A stretch of 64,000 nt of DNA from contig OW203727.1 in the NCBI GenBank assembly GCA_934045075.1, forward strand, positions 15,911,501-15,975,500, read 5' to 3'. The notes below the pieces were generated by a model that was not told where the DNA came from, searched no databases, and saw only the letters and a program-made list of their open reading frames with translations. This document shows positions 32,721 through 43,166 of the stretch, piece after piece. A program made the position numbers and the translations under genes. This DNA is from Yponomeuta sedellus. Taxonomy: Eukaryota; Arthropoda; Insecta; Lepidoptera; Yponomeutidae. Each line of letters begins with the position of its first letter. Position 1 is the first letter of the stretch.

Positions 32721-32918
32721 TGTGGCGAGCACATGTTAACTCTGCGCGCGCACTACAAACTCCAACATTCCTGCATCGCGCAATCAAAGTGTTTCAATGA
32801 CATAACATAAATATAACGTCCGACTAACAATAGTTACCGGCAGTCCCCAGGCATACGATCTGCCTGGCGGGAAATTTCCCTTTATAGTGGAGGAGCACGA
32901 TCACCCGCTCTTCCCTAT
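32721..32918 (+). repeat. Right LTR of the miniature element
   Basis: It begins TGTGGCGAGC and ends CTTCCCTAT. About 198 bp, in direct orientation to 32113-32315. Confidence 0.8.
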
Positions 32919-33004
32919 ATACCCATTAACATGAAATTCCACTTAGTCTGTACATTTATTACGTAAACTAACTTAAATAAATAAATAATAAGAATTTTTG
33001 CACA

Positions 33005-33244
33005 TTTTTCCGTGCTTCGCAAGGCACGTTAAGCCGTTGATGCCGGCTGGAATGTAATGGCAGTAGTTAAGCCATGACAGAGGCCTTATGGACGGCTTGA
33101 TAGCTTTTGACAGTAAGGGGCGGGCCCCTGTCTTACAATCCTCCACCAACCCGGTCTTGACCCACGTGAAGTATAGTCTAACCTTCCTGCAATGCAGGAC
33201 GATACCCGTGGCATAGCAGTGGGAACATACAAGGGTTGATATCG
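33005..33244 (+). mobile_element. R1 retroposon with 11-bp target duplication
   Basis: This plus-strand copy ends in ACAAGGGTTGATATCG. It is bracketed by ATTTTTGCACA at 32994-33004 and 33245-33255. This is the clearest proof that the GGTTGATATCG end is the 3' end, and that R1 copies are 5'-truncated retroposed sequences. The antisense 93-codon frame over it is fortuitous. Confidence 0.8.
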
Positions 33245-33255
33245 ATTTTTGCACA

Positions 33256-33785
33256 GTGTAATAATAATAATAGCTTAGCTGAGAGTCTCAACACGACTGA
33301 CACCTACATAGACAAAACTTAACGATATTCTTCAAATAATTCAAACTCTGCCTAGACGGCTACGCCAGCCACCTACTATAAAGCAGTATCGTTACAGTAC
33401 CTACCGTTGACACAATTTTAAAAGATATTTAAAAAATATGCGATTTCTTAAAATACTCGACAAACTCTGATTAAAATAGTCTATAGTGAAGACTTCACAA
33501 GGAACAGACGTAACCATAGAAAAAATAGAATGATTCTGAGTAGTGCTTTAGAAGAATCGTGTAAATATGGACATGTTTTTTTTTATAAATATGACCATAA
33601 ATCTATTTAGCGTTTGGTTTATTAACAAAAAAATTAGGATTAGCAGTACAATGCCCGGCACATAACTTGTCCAAATGACTTTGAGCATGGACGTAAGTTG
33701 GATATCATTGGTAGAGGACGCGAGATATGAATAATCCTTACAGTTTTAGTTTCGACAAATTAACAAATAATAAGAAAAAATGATG
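33256..33785. other. No feature recognised
   Basis: AT-rich unassigned DNA. Confidence 0.4.
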
Positions 33786-33836
33786 GCTATGTCCAGCAGT
33801 GAACTACATAATATAGCCTGAAGAAGAAGACGAAGA
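33786..33836 (+). repeat. Very short RTE-type LINE insertion
   Basis: GGCTATGTCCAGCAGTGAAC then TACATAATATAGCCTGAAGA with a GAAGAAGACGAAG tail is only the last ~45 bases of the LINE whose 3' end is also seen at 8308, 11290 and 56110. AAGAAAAAATG before and AAGAAAAATG after may be the target duplication. Confidence 0.6.
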
Positions 33837-33969
33837 AAAATGTGGATTTTATTCTCAAGTTATATACCATACATTAAAACAAACAGAGAAAAACAAAGTG
33901 CGACAGAGATAGATCCTGAGAACAACTACAAAAAAGAGAGATAACAGATACAAAAAAAGAGATGTTATA

Positions 33970-34010
33970 TTCTTTTTAATGCACTAACCCTTGCTAAGGA
34001 CAATTTAAAA
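33970..34010 (-). mobile_element. SINE-A tail fragment
   Basis: TTCTTTTTAATGCACTAACC then CTTGCTAAGGACAATTT is the long-form SINE-A 3' tail read in reverse, without the tRNA-like head. Confidence 0.6.
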
Positions 34011-34019
34011 AAATATATT

Positions 34020-34889
34020 TCTTTTAAAAAGGGATGCGCATAACATGAAATTGTATAAAACTAAAATTAAATCATGTATTCTGCACGTGCTGAAGCCAGT
34101 TTAGCGTCACCGACCAGAGCGCGAAATTAAAATTTAAAGTTCAAAAATATATTATGAATCAAAACGGTTTCATTATTACAAGTAAGATTATTTACTTTTT
34201 TACACTGTGCATGAGAGGCATTGGTTATGGAAGTAAACACTCTCATTTCTACAATATATTAAACATGCAATTGGCTTATTAGAACAGGTATACAGATTTT
34301 TATCGTAGTGTGGGGACTAGGCTGAGCTTGTGCCGGGGGCGACGCGACGGTAAGTATAAAACCGATTTAAAAATTGGTTTACAAAAGACATCCACGGGAT
34401 TTGCAAAATGCAAAAATAATGTTTAGTTGAGTTAAACCTGTGTGTTTGAATTTATATTACTCATAAAGAGTGTAATTATTTCCAAATTAATACTTCAGAA
34501 GCAATTACTATTGGATTATTAAAAGGGCGAAGAGGGTGCCTTAAACCTAAGTGAAGTAAAAGTTGAAAGTTAAAAACCGCAAAAGAAACAAAATATTATT
34601 ATTTTCACGTGGTAAAGCACTTATATCTATGGTCGCATAAAGATAATCACAATAATTATTACAAAGCAAAATGACACCAACCATTTTTTATTACTCCGGA
34701 TGTTTATATACCTTTATACATTTAACGGGTGTAATTACGATCGTTTTATAGATAAAATTATTTATTTTAACTTTCCTTTATTTTCATGAAAAGCCCACGA
34801 TTAGACTCACGATTTAACAGGTAAATGTATAAGTAAAGGTTATCACTTCAATATCCAGAGCTTAGTCGTATGTGGGATGGTACAGAAAG
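34020..34889. other. No feature recognised
   Basis: AT-rich unassigned DNA. Confidence 0.4.
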
Positions 34890-35040
34890 GTTAAGCATGG
34901 GTGTACAATGTACAATGTGCATAATCGGCTACGCGTCGCCTACGTGGTTCGTAGCGACCGAACGCGTAACGCTACGCGTTACCAGATGACGTCACCCGTC
35001 CTACGCCGTAGCTACGCGCGCCCACTTTCGCAGGGCTATT
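34890..35040. other. CpG-rich block with repeated TACGCG words
   Basis: GGCTACGCGTCGCCTACG, AACGCGTAACGCTACGCGTT (itself nearly palindromic) and CGTAGCTACGCGCG lie within 110 bases, in AT-rich surroundings. It could be a decayed inverted-repeat element or a regulatory cluster. A 93-codon frame through it has no domain. Confidence 0.35.
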
Positions 35041-35267
35041 TCAGTGCAGACGATTTTTATCGTGTACGCAATAAAGGTTTTTTTTGGTTCACTGACTGTA
35101 AATTAATTTCGCTTCTCCTTCAGGGCAATATAATAATAATAATACTACCATAGTAATTGAAGCATCTTGGGAGTGTATTATGGAACGTTTTCTTCAGATA
35201 GTTAAATGAAACTAAGTGTAATTGGTAGCGCTATCTTTTGAAATGTAAAATAAACTGTGCATATTTT

Positions 35268-35660
35268 TATTATTATTCTTTATTGCATACGTTACATTTA
35301 ACACGACATTACATAAGAATAACATGTACAAAGGCGAGCTTATCTCTGAAAGATATTTCTTCTAGCAAACCTTAGAGGGTCGGAGAACCAGTAAAAACGG
35401 GTCTATATACGTGTACAAAGTATACCACATAAATATTAAGTAGGTACCCTACTTAGCTATGGAAGAAATAATTAAACTACATAAACTGAAATACAAAAAA
35501 AAAACTGTACGTAGATATAAATATAAATATATATAGTCCAATATTATGACAGAGATAGATAATGCTCTTTCAACCGCTTCTTAAATTTGGGACTATTTCC
35601 TGGGGTAGCGGGTTCCACAGCCTGACCGAATCGTCTGTGAAGGAGCTCCACTATTTTGAG
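35268..35660 (-). pseudogene. LINE C-terminus and 3' UTR
   Basis: The minus strand encodes VELLHRRFGQAVEPATPGNS then PKFKKRLKEHYLSLS, the kind of C-terminal tail (RFGQA..N...P..FK.RLK.HYL) seen in insect non-LTR elements. A 3' UTR follows, ending in an AATAAAGAATAATAATA-type tail. Related 3' UTRs are at 16430 and 17615. 5'-truncated. Confidence 0.55.
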
Positions 35661-35840
35661 CATTAAGAGTTTATTTTGAAATGTATTATGTAAGTGATTT
35701 TATGAACACTTGGATCAATCAACAACATCAACAATACGCTTGGATCTCATAAATTTTGACATTGACATTTTGTCTAGAAGTCATTTCATCAAGTACCTAA
35801 TTAAAATAAATAAAGAAAAAAAAATAAATAACGTCATTAT
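35661..35840. other. No feature recognised
   Basis: Short AT-rich spacer. Confidence 0.4.
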
Positions 35841-36190
35841 ATTCTTTTTAATACACTAACCCGTGCTAAGGAGAATTTGAAAAACCTATTTAGAGGCTAA
35901 AAATTCCACCCATGCCGAGATTTGAACCCGCGACCTTTGGCTATCCGTGCCAGCGCTCTTTCAAACTGAGCTAATGGGCGACTCACCGGCATCAGTGAAA
36001 TTTCGAACCTCTTTACAATATTCTCTGTATTACGAACGCTGTCGCTTATGTCGCTGCCAGCACGTAATACACAGAGTATTGTAAAGAGGTTCAAAACTTC
36101 ATTAGGAGAGCGTTGGCACGGATAGCCAGAGGTCGCGGGTTCGAGTCCCGGCATGGGTGGAATTTTTAGCCTCTAAATAGGTTTTGAAAT
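35841..36190. mobile_element. SINE-A head-to-head inverted pair
   Basis: The minus unit with long tail (35841-36034) and the plus unit (36048-36190) face each other. The minus unit is complete to the GTATTACG 5' module. The plus unit starts ATGTCGCTGCC, lacks about 40 bases of module and D-arm, and stops at GGTTTTGAAA near the T5 position. The arms differ (TTCAAATCTCGG versus TTCGAGTCCCGG), so two separate insertions remain possible. No clean target duplication. Confidence 0.75.
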
Positions 36191-37378
36191 TATTCGAATT
36201 TGTTGTCCGTAATAAAATATTTATTATTACTGACCAGCGCTACGCTTGTTTGAGATCTCGTTACATTGACCGCCAAATTATTTATGTGACGAAATGAAAA
36301 TAATATGAAAATGTTATATTTAAAGTAGCGCAGAAACTGTGGCACACGAACTGTGGCAGAAGTACACGTTAAAAGTCTAAATATATGTTTATTTAAAAAT
36401 TTCGATCATTTTGGAGAAAAAATAGGCAAAAAACTCCAAACTTAGTATTTTCAAAGTCCTTAATTTTATATTAATTAACACATTATTTATCTCTACGATT
36501 TGTAATAATTTAGATAATTATTATAACACATGGAACTCATGCATTGTACTGATGATATGTATTGACAAGGTTCACTGGAAAAAAAATTGTATGAGGAAGC
36601 AATATAAATAAAAATAGTAACGGCATATAAAATGCATGATATTAGAATTGTGAAGAATTTTAGTGAATTAACACTAGGCATAATTATTGTTGGCTATTTT
36701 GTAAATCAAATATAATAAATAAATTACGTGCCATTTATTCTATTCTAGTTCTCTGCCTTTGCATTCCCAATACATTTCTAGGGTTCTGTAGTCAATAAGG
36801 TCCTTGTCCGTGGCTTAGCACGAAGACGACAGCTATTTAAAACCTGAAATTTGTCGCATGTATACATATTAATCATGCCAACAAAACGGTATAACAAATA
36901 CTTAATTTATTTAGGATACCTCCCTCCCTACACATAAAGAAAGCATTTTACTCTCCTACTCCACAGTGTAGACGGTATAGTTGTATTATTCGTTTTAAAA
37001 TATTACGAGTCGATAAACTGCGGGTAACACTGCGGGGCACAGCCAGTTAAGCTTTAAAGCGCAAATTTTTGTTAGATTAGCCTTTCCCTATCTCGGCTAA
37101 AAGGTTAACTGTAGACATGAAAAACACATAAAGAAGGAAACATGAAAAACACATATAATAAACTTCAAAGGAAAACTATCACGGCTTATTAGGTTTCACA
37201 AGTCAACGAGTTGATAATAGGCGACCTTATAAAAGGAAAATTTCGTTTCGATTAGTAGTATTAATTAGATTAAATTTACATTGATGTAATGGTTAGTTGT
37301 AGTTTATTCCTGTAAGGCACGTTTTAAACTATTTCTACGGAACCATACACAGCGCGTGAAGCAACACGCACTTGGTCG
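36191..37378. other. Mostly unique DNA
   Basis: GGGTTCTGTAGTCAATAAGG at 36781 resembles 57325-57345 and a common dispersed repeat. ACTGCGGGGCACAGCCAGTT at 37029 resembles a Helitron end but lacks CTRR. No gene. Confidence 0.35.
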
Positions 37379-37387
37379 ATGTTTTAT

Positions 37388-37782
37388 TTTTAAAACGATA
37401 TACGATACGATATCAACCCTTGTATGTCCCCACTGTAGGGGTACGGGTCTCTTCCTGCATCACAGGAAGGTTGGGCCATACTCCACGGGGGCCAAGACCG
37501 GTTTGGTCGAGGATTGTAAGACAGTGGCGGGCCTTACTGTCAGATCAGAAGCTATCAAGCTGCCCATAAGGCCTGACATGCTTAACGACTGCCATTATAT
37601 GCCAACCGGCACCAACGGCTTAACGTGCCTTGCGAAGCACGAAAGCGCTCGGAAAAATGCCACTAGCAGTAGTCACGGGACGGTCACCAATCCTGATCCT
37701 GAACGCGCCTGTTGTTGCTTAACTCAAGTGATTTATTCCAATCACTTGGTTCTGCTAGGCCACGAGCGCTTCATTCTTGTTC
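37388..37782 (-). mobile_element. R1 retroposon, long copy
   Basis: The constant end is at about 37409, followed outward by a CGATACGATATACGATA-like tail. ATGTTTTAT at 37379-37387 and 37783-37791 may be the target duplication, which would include the tail in the insertion. The 153-codon antisense frame is a by-product of the repeat. Confidence 0.6.
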
Positions 37783-37799
37783 ATGTTTTATGCGCTTCA

Positions 37800-39112
37800 T
37801 GTTTTAACATACAATAAACAGTAAATAGTGAAATAATGCCTATCCAAGATAATATTAAAATTTTGACTATGACATTCTGATTTAGAGCAACTAGGAAAAA
37901 TACAAAATCGTGCTGTTATACTAAGCATAGTTCATAAAATAATGGACTTAACATAAAATATACATTTAAATATAAAGACATAACCAAAGATAAAGAAGTT
38001 CAATGTAGAAGTAGTTAGTAGTATTTAGATTCAATAACGGATAGAGAAATGTTAGAGAGCACCAAACAATAATTGATGGTGAAGTTCACACTACCCACAG
38101 GATAAAGTAAACATTACCTGGCTATAGCATTTTTAGTAAAAAATACGCAATCGCTCTAGATTTTGTACCTACGAAAAGCGTACTGAGTTATATAAAGAAG
38201 CTCGTACAAATGACTAAGTAAAGCAGTCAGCCAACAACAGAACTCGCTGTGGGCGAGCCGTCGAAACAAAGGAGGACATTTTGTAAACGATACCAATCGC
38301 ACAATTATCTCTATTAAGTACCGCAGCCGAGCAATTTACTCGTTAAAACGCGTGTGAATCTTACTTTTAATATAAAACAACGGAGCGGAAAAGGCGCGCC
38401 TGCCCGCGTTTGGGCTCCTGAATTTTTTTGTTCCTCGCTCCTTCGCTTGAGTAATTTTACGTCTTCTTGGGGTTCAAATACCTTGCAGCGATTATCGTTT
38501 ACCTGCCAGGCAGAAATAGCAGCTACAATAAAGCAAAGGCGAAAAGTAGCTGAATTATCACGGTATACGGGCAGTAATATTAAGCTCAGTATTGTCTAGC
38601 TGTTATGACAAACATGACAAAATATATTATATTAAGTAGATATATTAGGCACGATTCTCGCCGACCGTCCGTGAAAGGAGGTTTTTATAGAAGTGTTTAC
38701 ATAGCCACAATAATACCTATAATAAAAATGGCTTAAAGCCCGCCAGCTGTGTAGAACTTTGCTTTACCCATTTATATTAGACAGACACAACAATGACGGT
38801 CGTGTACCGACGAAAAGTTTTGTAAAGCAATAATGCATATTTTGTATGGATTGGTCATTATGAGGTGTATTTAGACATAAACTGATGATAAGTACTTGAC
38901 ATGACATCCACCGAAAATTATTCGTTATAATGCGTAATTGTATTGATTTAAACTACTTAAGAATAACAATGTACTTTTTTTTCCTAAAAAAATGTTAATG
39001 ACAGGTTGACAACTTTTTTTCTTAGAATGTATTAGAGAGCGTTAAGTATTCACTAGCGTCTTAAAATTAACGAGTAAATAACTTTATTTATATGGATTGA
39101 ATAATGCACATT
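37800..39112. other. Mostly unique DNA
   Basis: No repeat family recognised. Slightly GC-richer at 38220-38480. The 81-codon plus frame at 38354 has no domain. Confidence 0.35.
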
Positions 39113-39121
39113 ATACCATTA

Positions 39122-39480
39122 TTTATCAACCCTTGTATGTCCCCACTGCTGGGGCACGGGTCTCTTCCTGATTCGCAGAAAGGTTAGGCCATACTCCACC
39201 ACGGGGGCCAAGTCCGGGTTGGTGGAGGATTGTAAGACAGTGGCGCGCCTTACTGTCAGAAGTTATCAAGCCGCCCATAAGGCCTCTGACATGGCTTAAC
39301 GACTGCCACTATATGACAGCCGGTACCAACGGCTTAACGTGCCTTGCGAAGCACGTAAGCGCTCGGAAAAATGCCACTAGCGGTAGTCACGGGACGCTCA
39401 CCCATCCCGTACCTGACCGCGCCTGTTTTTGCTTAACCAAGTGATTGATTCCAATCACTCGGTTCGCCTATCATCACATC
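39122..39480 (-). mobile_element. R1 retroposon with 9-bp target duplication
   Basis: ATACCATTA lies at 39113-39121, next to the constant end TTTATCAACCC, and again at 39481-39489 after the truncated 5' end. The body carries all R1 blocks (CTCTTCCTG, GAGGATTGTAAGACAG, CCTTGCGAAGCACG, AAATGCCACTAGCGGTAG). Confidence 0.7.
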
Positions 39481-39489
39481 ATACCATTA

Positions 39490-40386
39490 GGATACAAAAA
39501 AACACGTTTCAATAGCTATTAGTTTGCAACAGGATAAATTGCTTTGCTGTTTTACCATTACAACTACACTATCATTACGCTTTAAAAATTGTAACTTAGC
39601 AGCTTATGTTAATGAATATATTCTACAAACCCAACCACGACTTGTGGCTATGTAGACACTTCCTTGTGGCTATGTAGACACCTCCTTCCCTTATCCGTTG
39701 GATTATTGAGGAATAAGAATGTTTAGTTTTAGACTTATCCTCAACTGTACCTAATTATTGCCTTAGACAATATTGCTCGGATTTATCTTTGCAATTGACA
39801 TTGATAAAAGTATAGATCTGCGGATATGCTGATAAAGCAGTTATATTGAAATCATAAGGTGTAAATCAGTTATTTTTGTCACGGACTTCCTGCACTATAA
39901 TAATCGTCACATGGAGTTGAAACTTTGTGAAAACATTGTGGACTATTTTGCAACAAGAAATGTAGCAAGACTCAATATAAACCCTATTGTTTGATCTCGC
40001 TCACTCACTGAAGGAATGCATCGCTTTCATGTACTGTCATGTAGAAAAATAAAAGGAATTATGTACTGTTATTTTGAATTAGATAATTTAAGACACAGAC
40101 TTAAATTATCCTTACCTACGTTACACTGAAATTCGGCCAATATTCAAGTTTGACAAGCGATTGCTCTACAGTAGTTGTGTGTGTCAAGTCACTTCAACAT
40201 TTACCCCCTATCCACCGAAACCGACAAGATTTATCTGTTGATTCGGTTTTTGTTTTTAGTATTCACTAGCTTAACAAACTGTTGTAAAAAGTACTATACT
40301 AGTGCTATGCTCGGCAAATAGTTTGAACAAAGGGTTCGCGCAGTCAGGATGAGCTTGCGATGTTCCCATAAGAGCAAACATGTATA
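39490..40386. other. No feature recognised
   Basis: AT-rich. CTTGTGGCTATGTAGACAC is repeated directly at about 39642 and 39664, a small tandem duplication. Confidence 0.4.
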
Positions 40387-40458
40387 AATAAGATAAAAAT
40401 ATTCCTTATTGTATTTAACATGTAAAGATACTAAGTACAATTGGTGGCCTTATTTAAC
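40387..40458 (-). repeat. LINE-K 3' end fragment
   Basis: Minus-strand AATAAGGCCACCAATTGTAC followed by a TTAGTATCTTTACATG-type tail, as at 27968-28085. Confidence 0.5.
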
Positions 40459-40489
40459 GTTGTAGTTATTGTTAACTTGACTAAAAATT

Positions 40490-40676
40490 AAGTCCAGAGA
40501 ATTCCGAGGCACATCATTGGGGCCCCCGCCAACGAAATAAGATTATCCAAAGTCAAACGCTTTTGTTCAACGTATCTGTCAGCCCATTTCCTTCTGTACC
40601 CAGCCATCCCCAACCAGCCGCTATCAGAAATCTCCTTCAATTGATCCGTCCATCTAGTTGAAGGGCATTCTACACT
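40490..40676 (-). pseudogene. RTE-type LINE C-terminal remnant
   Basis: The minus strand encodes VECPSTRWTDQLKEISDSGW, LGMAGYRRKWADRYVEQKRL and T. This is the CPSTRWTD(Q/D)L motif plus the W..R...R..W....Y..QK tail of an RTE-like reverse transcriptase C terminus. It is cut at its upstream side by a TA-flanked MITE (40678-40834), so the MITE landed in it. Confidence 0.6.
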
Positions 40677-40677
40677 A

Positions 40678-40834
40678 CAGTTTGTTAGCTTTTAGAATAT
40701 ACATCGGGCTCTAAGTAAGCTTCTTTTTAAGATTATTTAATTAAATGTCATATTAGTTCCGATATTTCTATTACACGAATATATCCGATTCTATCCGATA
40801 GTAGCCGAGGTATATACTAAAAGCTAAGAGAATG
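40678..40834. mobile_element. Tc1/mariner-type MITE, copy 1
   Basis: It starts CAGTTTGTTAGCTTTTAG after TA (40676-40677) and ends in the inverse CTAAAAGCTAAGAGAATG before TA (40835-40836). The termini are inverted repeats continuing through AATATACATCGG / CCGAGGTATAT. A second copy, in the other orientation, is at 49789-49984. Confidence 0.6.
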
Positions 40835-40839
40835 TACGT

Positions 40840-41654
40840 TGGACTTTAACTAAATACTGCAAGAAACTAAACTATAATACTACGGTGTATGTACAATAAA
40901 TAATATTTCAAGAACTTTTCAAGAGTAGCTTAATTCAATCAGTTCTTAATTATACATCTCTTTTCGGAGGCAAACGTAAGCATTTTGGTTTTGTTTTACA
41001 CCTAATATCATCTTGTTTTCGCTTACTCCAGAAATACTTGTCCAGCTCACGGTACCAGCGGCAATCGGTCACGGTGTCTTTTTAAATCGCCTTTTCAATT
41101 GTTATGAGCTCGATGCGAGTTAATATTTGTGTTACGGAGTTTCTCTGCCCACGACCTGGCCTCGCATGTGCGGGGTATTCCCAAGGGACCCGCCTAAAAT
41201 GCCCCGTGACGAATGGGTATTTCCAAAATCGCAGTTTGTTGCAGACTACCATGCTGTCGCTACTTTAAAGAACCGTTTTACTACGTTACATTCTTTGATA
41301 GCACAATGTACCTTTTTTTTTATTAGTATTTATTCAAGACATTTACAGAATACTATTTAAATACAAAAAAACCTTTACTGAAACCTGTACAGGTTTATCT
41401 GTGAGGTGAGTTACTCGATTTTTAACTTAAGAAGTGTTGTTTTAGGGCATGTCGGCACTTATTTGGTTCATACTGGATTTTTTCAACAAGTTCGGTGGGT
41501 AGTTCTAAACGGACTACCCACCGAAGTTCGTTTAGTACTTATAGTATCGAAAGGGTAAATGCGTCACTAATAAGTTCCTTGGGAAAGTATGAAATAGTGT
41601 AATATTATAAATGTGATTAAGAGCCTATCACATAAAATTTTGGGTTATTTTCTA
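40840..41654. other. Unassigned DNA with a hairpin
   Basis: A perfect 13-bp hairpin TTCGGTGGGTAGT (41491-41503 with 41513-41525) is the only structure seen. Confidence 0.4.
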
Positions 41655-41668
41655 AAACGTATAATTGT

Positions 41669-41912
41669 TATACTATTTTTATTTTAATGCACTAACCCGT
41701 GCTAAGGAACAAATTTAAAAACCTATTTAGAGGCTAAAAATTTCACCCATGCCGGGATTCGAACCCGCAACCTCTGGCCATCCGTGCCAGCGCTCTACCA
41801 ATTGAGCCTCAATTGGTAGAGCGCTGGCACGGATAGCCAGAGGTTGCGGGTTCGAATCCCGGCATGCTCTGCCTATCCGTGCCAGCGCTTTTTAGCCTCT
41901 AAATAGGTTTTT
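41669..41912. mobile_element. SINE-A inverted dimer inserted as one unit
   Basis: AAACGTATAATTGT at 41655-41668 and 41913-41926 brackets a minus unit with long tail and a plus unit ending at the T5 run. The turn is a one-base loop: CCAATTGAG, C, CTCAATTGG. The arms agree for about 60 bases with one difference (GGCC versus AGCC in the anticodon arm) and share GTTGCGGG. In the right arm, 41867-41888 is a minus-oriented copy of the anticodon arm (CTATCCGTGCCAGCGC) in place of the acceptor region. Having target duplications outside the pair shows the pair moved together. Confidence 0.85.
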
Positions 41913-42042
41913 AAACGTATAATTGTGGCAATCAGTAAGACTATATTATGTGTTACAACAATTTTTCGACTACAAGTATACCTTGCAGAGCTGTCTCTAT
42001 AGGGTGATTTCAAACAATATTATTGGAGAATCTATAGCTATA

Positions 42043-42379
42043 CAGGGCGTCCCAAAGTTATGGGGCGGCAGTTTCATGTATGTTTTTAATTTGATAAAAA
42101 TGATTAATTTCACGCTGTTCCTTTCTTTTAAAATACTATGTTACTTAAAAAGAGTTATTAGTTTTTGGCCATTCTTTCGATTGGCATCATAAAAGTAGGG
42201 GTGTTTTTTTTTTATTTAAGTCGGTTCGATTCGCAGACAAGGCAAGTAATTTTTTGAAAATCTTTGAATGCAGAATTACTTACTTTTAAAAATAACATAA
42301 AATCTTCTTTCAGCGAATTACCCTATCTACGATATTTAAGGTACTTTCCCTTCATGGCCCATAACTTTGGGACGCCCTG
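42043..42379. mobile_element. Mariner-type MITE, 337 bp
   Basis: Perfect terminal inverted repeats start CAGGGCGTCCCAAAGTTATG and are flanked by TA on both sides (42041-42042 and 42380-42381). CAGGG(T/C)G termini with TA duplication are typical of a Tc1/mariner subgroup. The inside is AT-rich with no transposase frame. Confidence 0.8.
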
Positions 42380-42384
42380 TATAC

Positions 42385-42984
42385 ACAACATAGCTGAAAG
42401 ACCTTTCGCGTATCAAAACGTTGCTTTGTTAATAGGGCAAGGATGCTGGACAAACTGGCATTTTTTGTAAGATGTGAGGTCGTTGGGAACAACCCGCATG
42501 TATGTGTATATACGTATTTGTACCGTAAGCGGAATGGCTCGGTGAGATACAATCAAAATGGACGCTCCTCCACTCTAGAGTGAACTTTCTAAACCATATT
42601 TCTTTGATGAATTTTCGGTTATTAAGAAGACTTCGGGTAATTACGGAAAACAGTGTTTATTGTGTGATTTCTTCGCTTACTTGAGCTTGTAGTTATTTTG
42701 TTTCCGCTGTAGAAAGTTTGTTATTCGATTGAGTACTTGATATTATATGGATAAGGTATAGTTTTAATGCGTTTTTTTGTTTTTGGTTGGGGCAGGGCAG
42801 TTAAAAAGTACGCACACCGAGACTTAGTATATTTTTTTAATAGTTTTCATTCACTTTGTGTTATGCTATACCTATCTTGTTTTTGAATGAGAAAATTTGT
42901 AATTTATTATATAGAAAAACAAAAATGTATTAAAAATATATGAAATTTTATTATATAGCATAACACATTTATCAAAATTATTGG
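42385..42984. other. No feature recognised
   Basis: AT-rich unassigned DNA. Confidence 0.4.
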
Positions 42985-43085
42985 TATATAACATAGACTC
43001 ACGCTTGTATCCCAGAAAGGTAGGCAAAGTCGAGGGTCTACCTACCACTTGCCATAATCCAAACAATCTCTCTCCAGGGTTGGCA
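42985..43085. repeat. Dispersed repeat, copy 2 of 2
   Basis: ACTCACGCTTGTATCCCAGA then GGTAGGCAAAG and CCACTTGCCATAATCC match 12440-12535 in the same orientation. Confidence 0.5.
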
Positions 43086-43166
43086 TATTTAAAACAAAAT
43101 GTCATAACAAACGTGTTTTAAAAACTGTATAAAACAGAACATAAATGAAAAATGTTTTTTAAAAAT

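Larger units (their letters stand above)
32113..32918 (+). mobile_element. Miniature LTR retrotransposon (TRIM-like), 806 bp
   Basis: Two direct LTRs flank a 405-bp interior, and the whole is bounded by the direct repeat ATACC (32108-32112 and 32919-32923), the 5-bp target duplication usual for Ty3/Gypsy-type integration. A primer-binding-like TGGTGACCCC lies two bases after the left LTR, and a polypurine tract GAAGGGGAGTGA lies right before the right LTR. TGGTGACCCC equals the start of the tRNA-Trp primer site I recall for CsRn1-group Gypsy elements. No gag or pol frame survives, so it would depend on a helper. Confidence 0.8.

Noticed and set aside
35841..36190. Transposon with long terminal inverted repeats (DNA-type foldback)
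   Set aside because: The arms are complete SINE-A units with pol III boxes and a retroposon-type tail, and related dimers have 9-14-bp duplications, so a retroposed origin fits better than a cut-and-paste foldback element.
37010..37055. Helitron 3' end at ACTGCGGGGCACAGCCAGTT
   Set aside because: The terminal tetranucleotide is not CTRR and no proper hairpin or TC start is seen.
37356..37817. 153-codon plus frame
   Set aside because: It lies entirely within R1. Similar peptide text (DRACCCLTQVI) appears wherever R1 occurs, so it is repeat-derived, and the retroposed strand is the other one.
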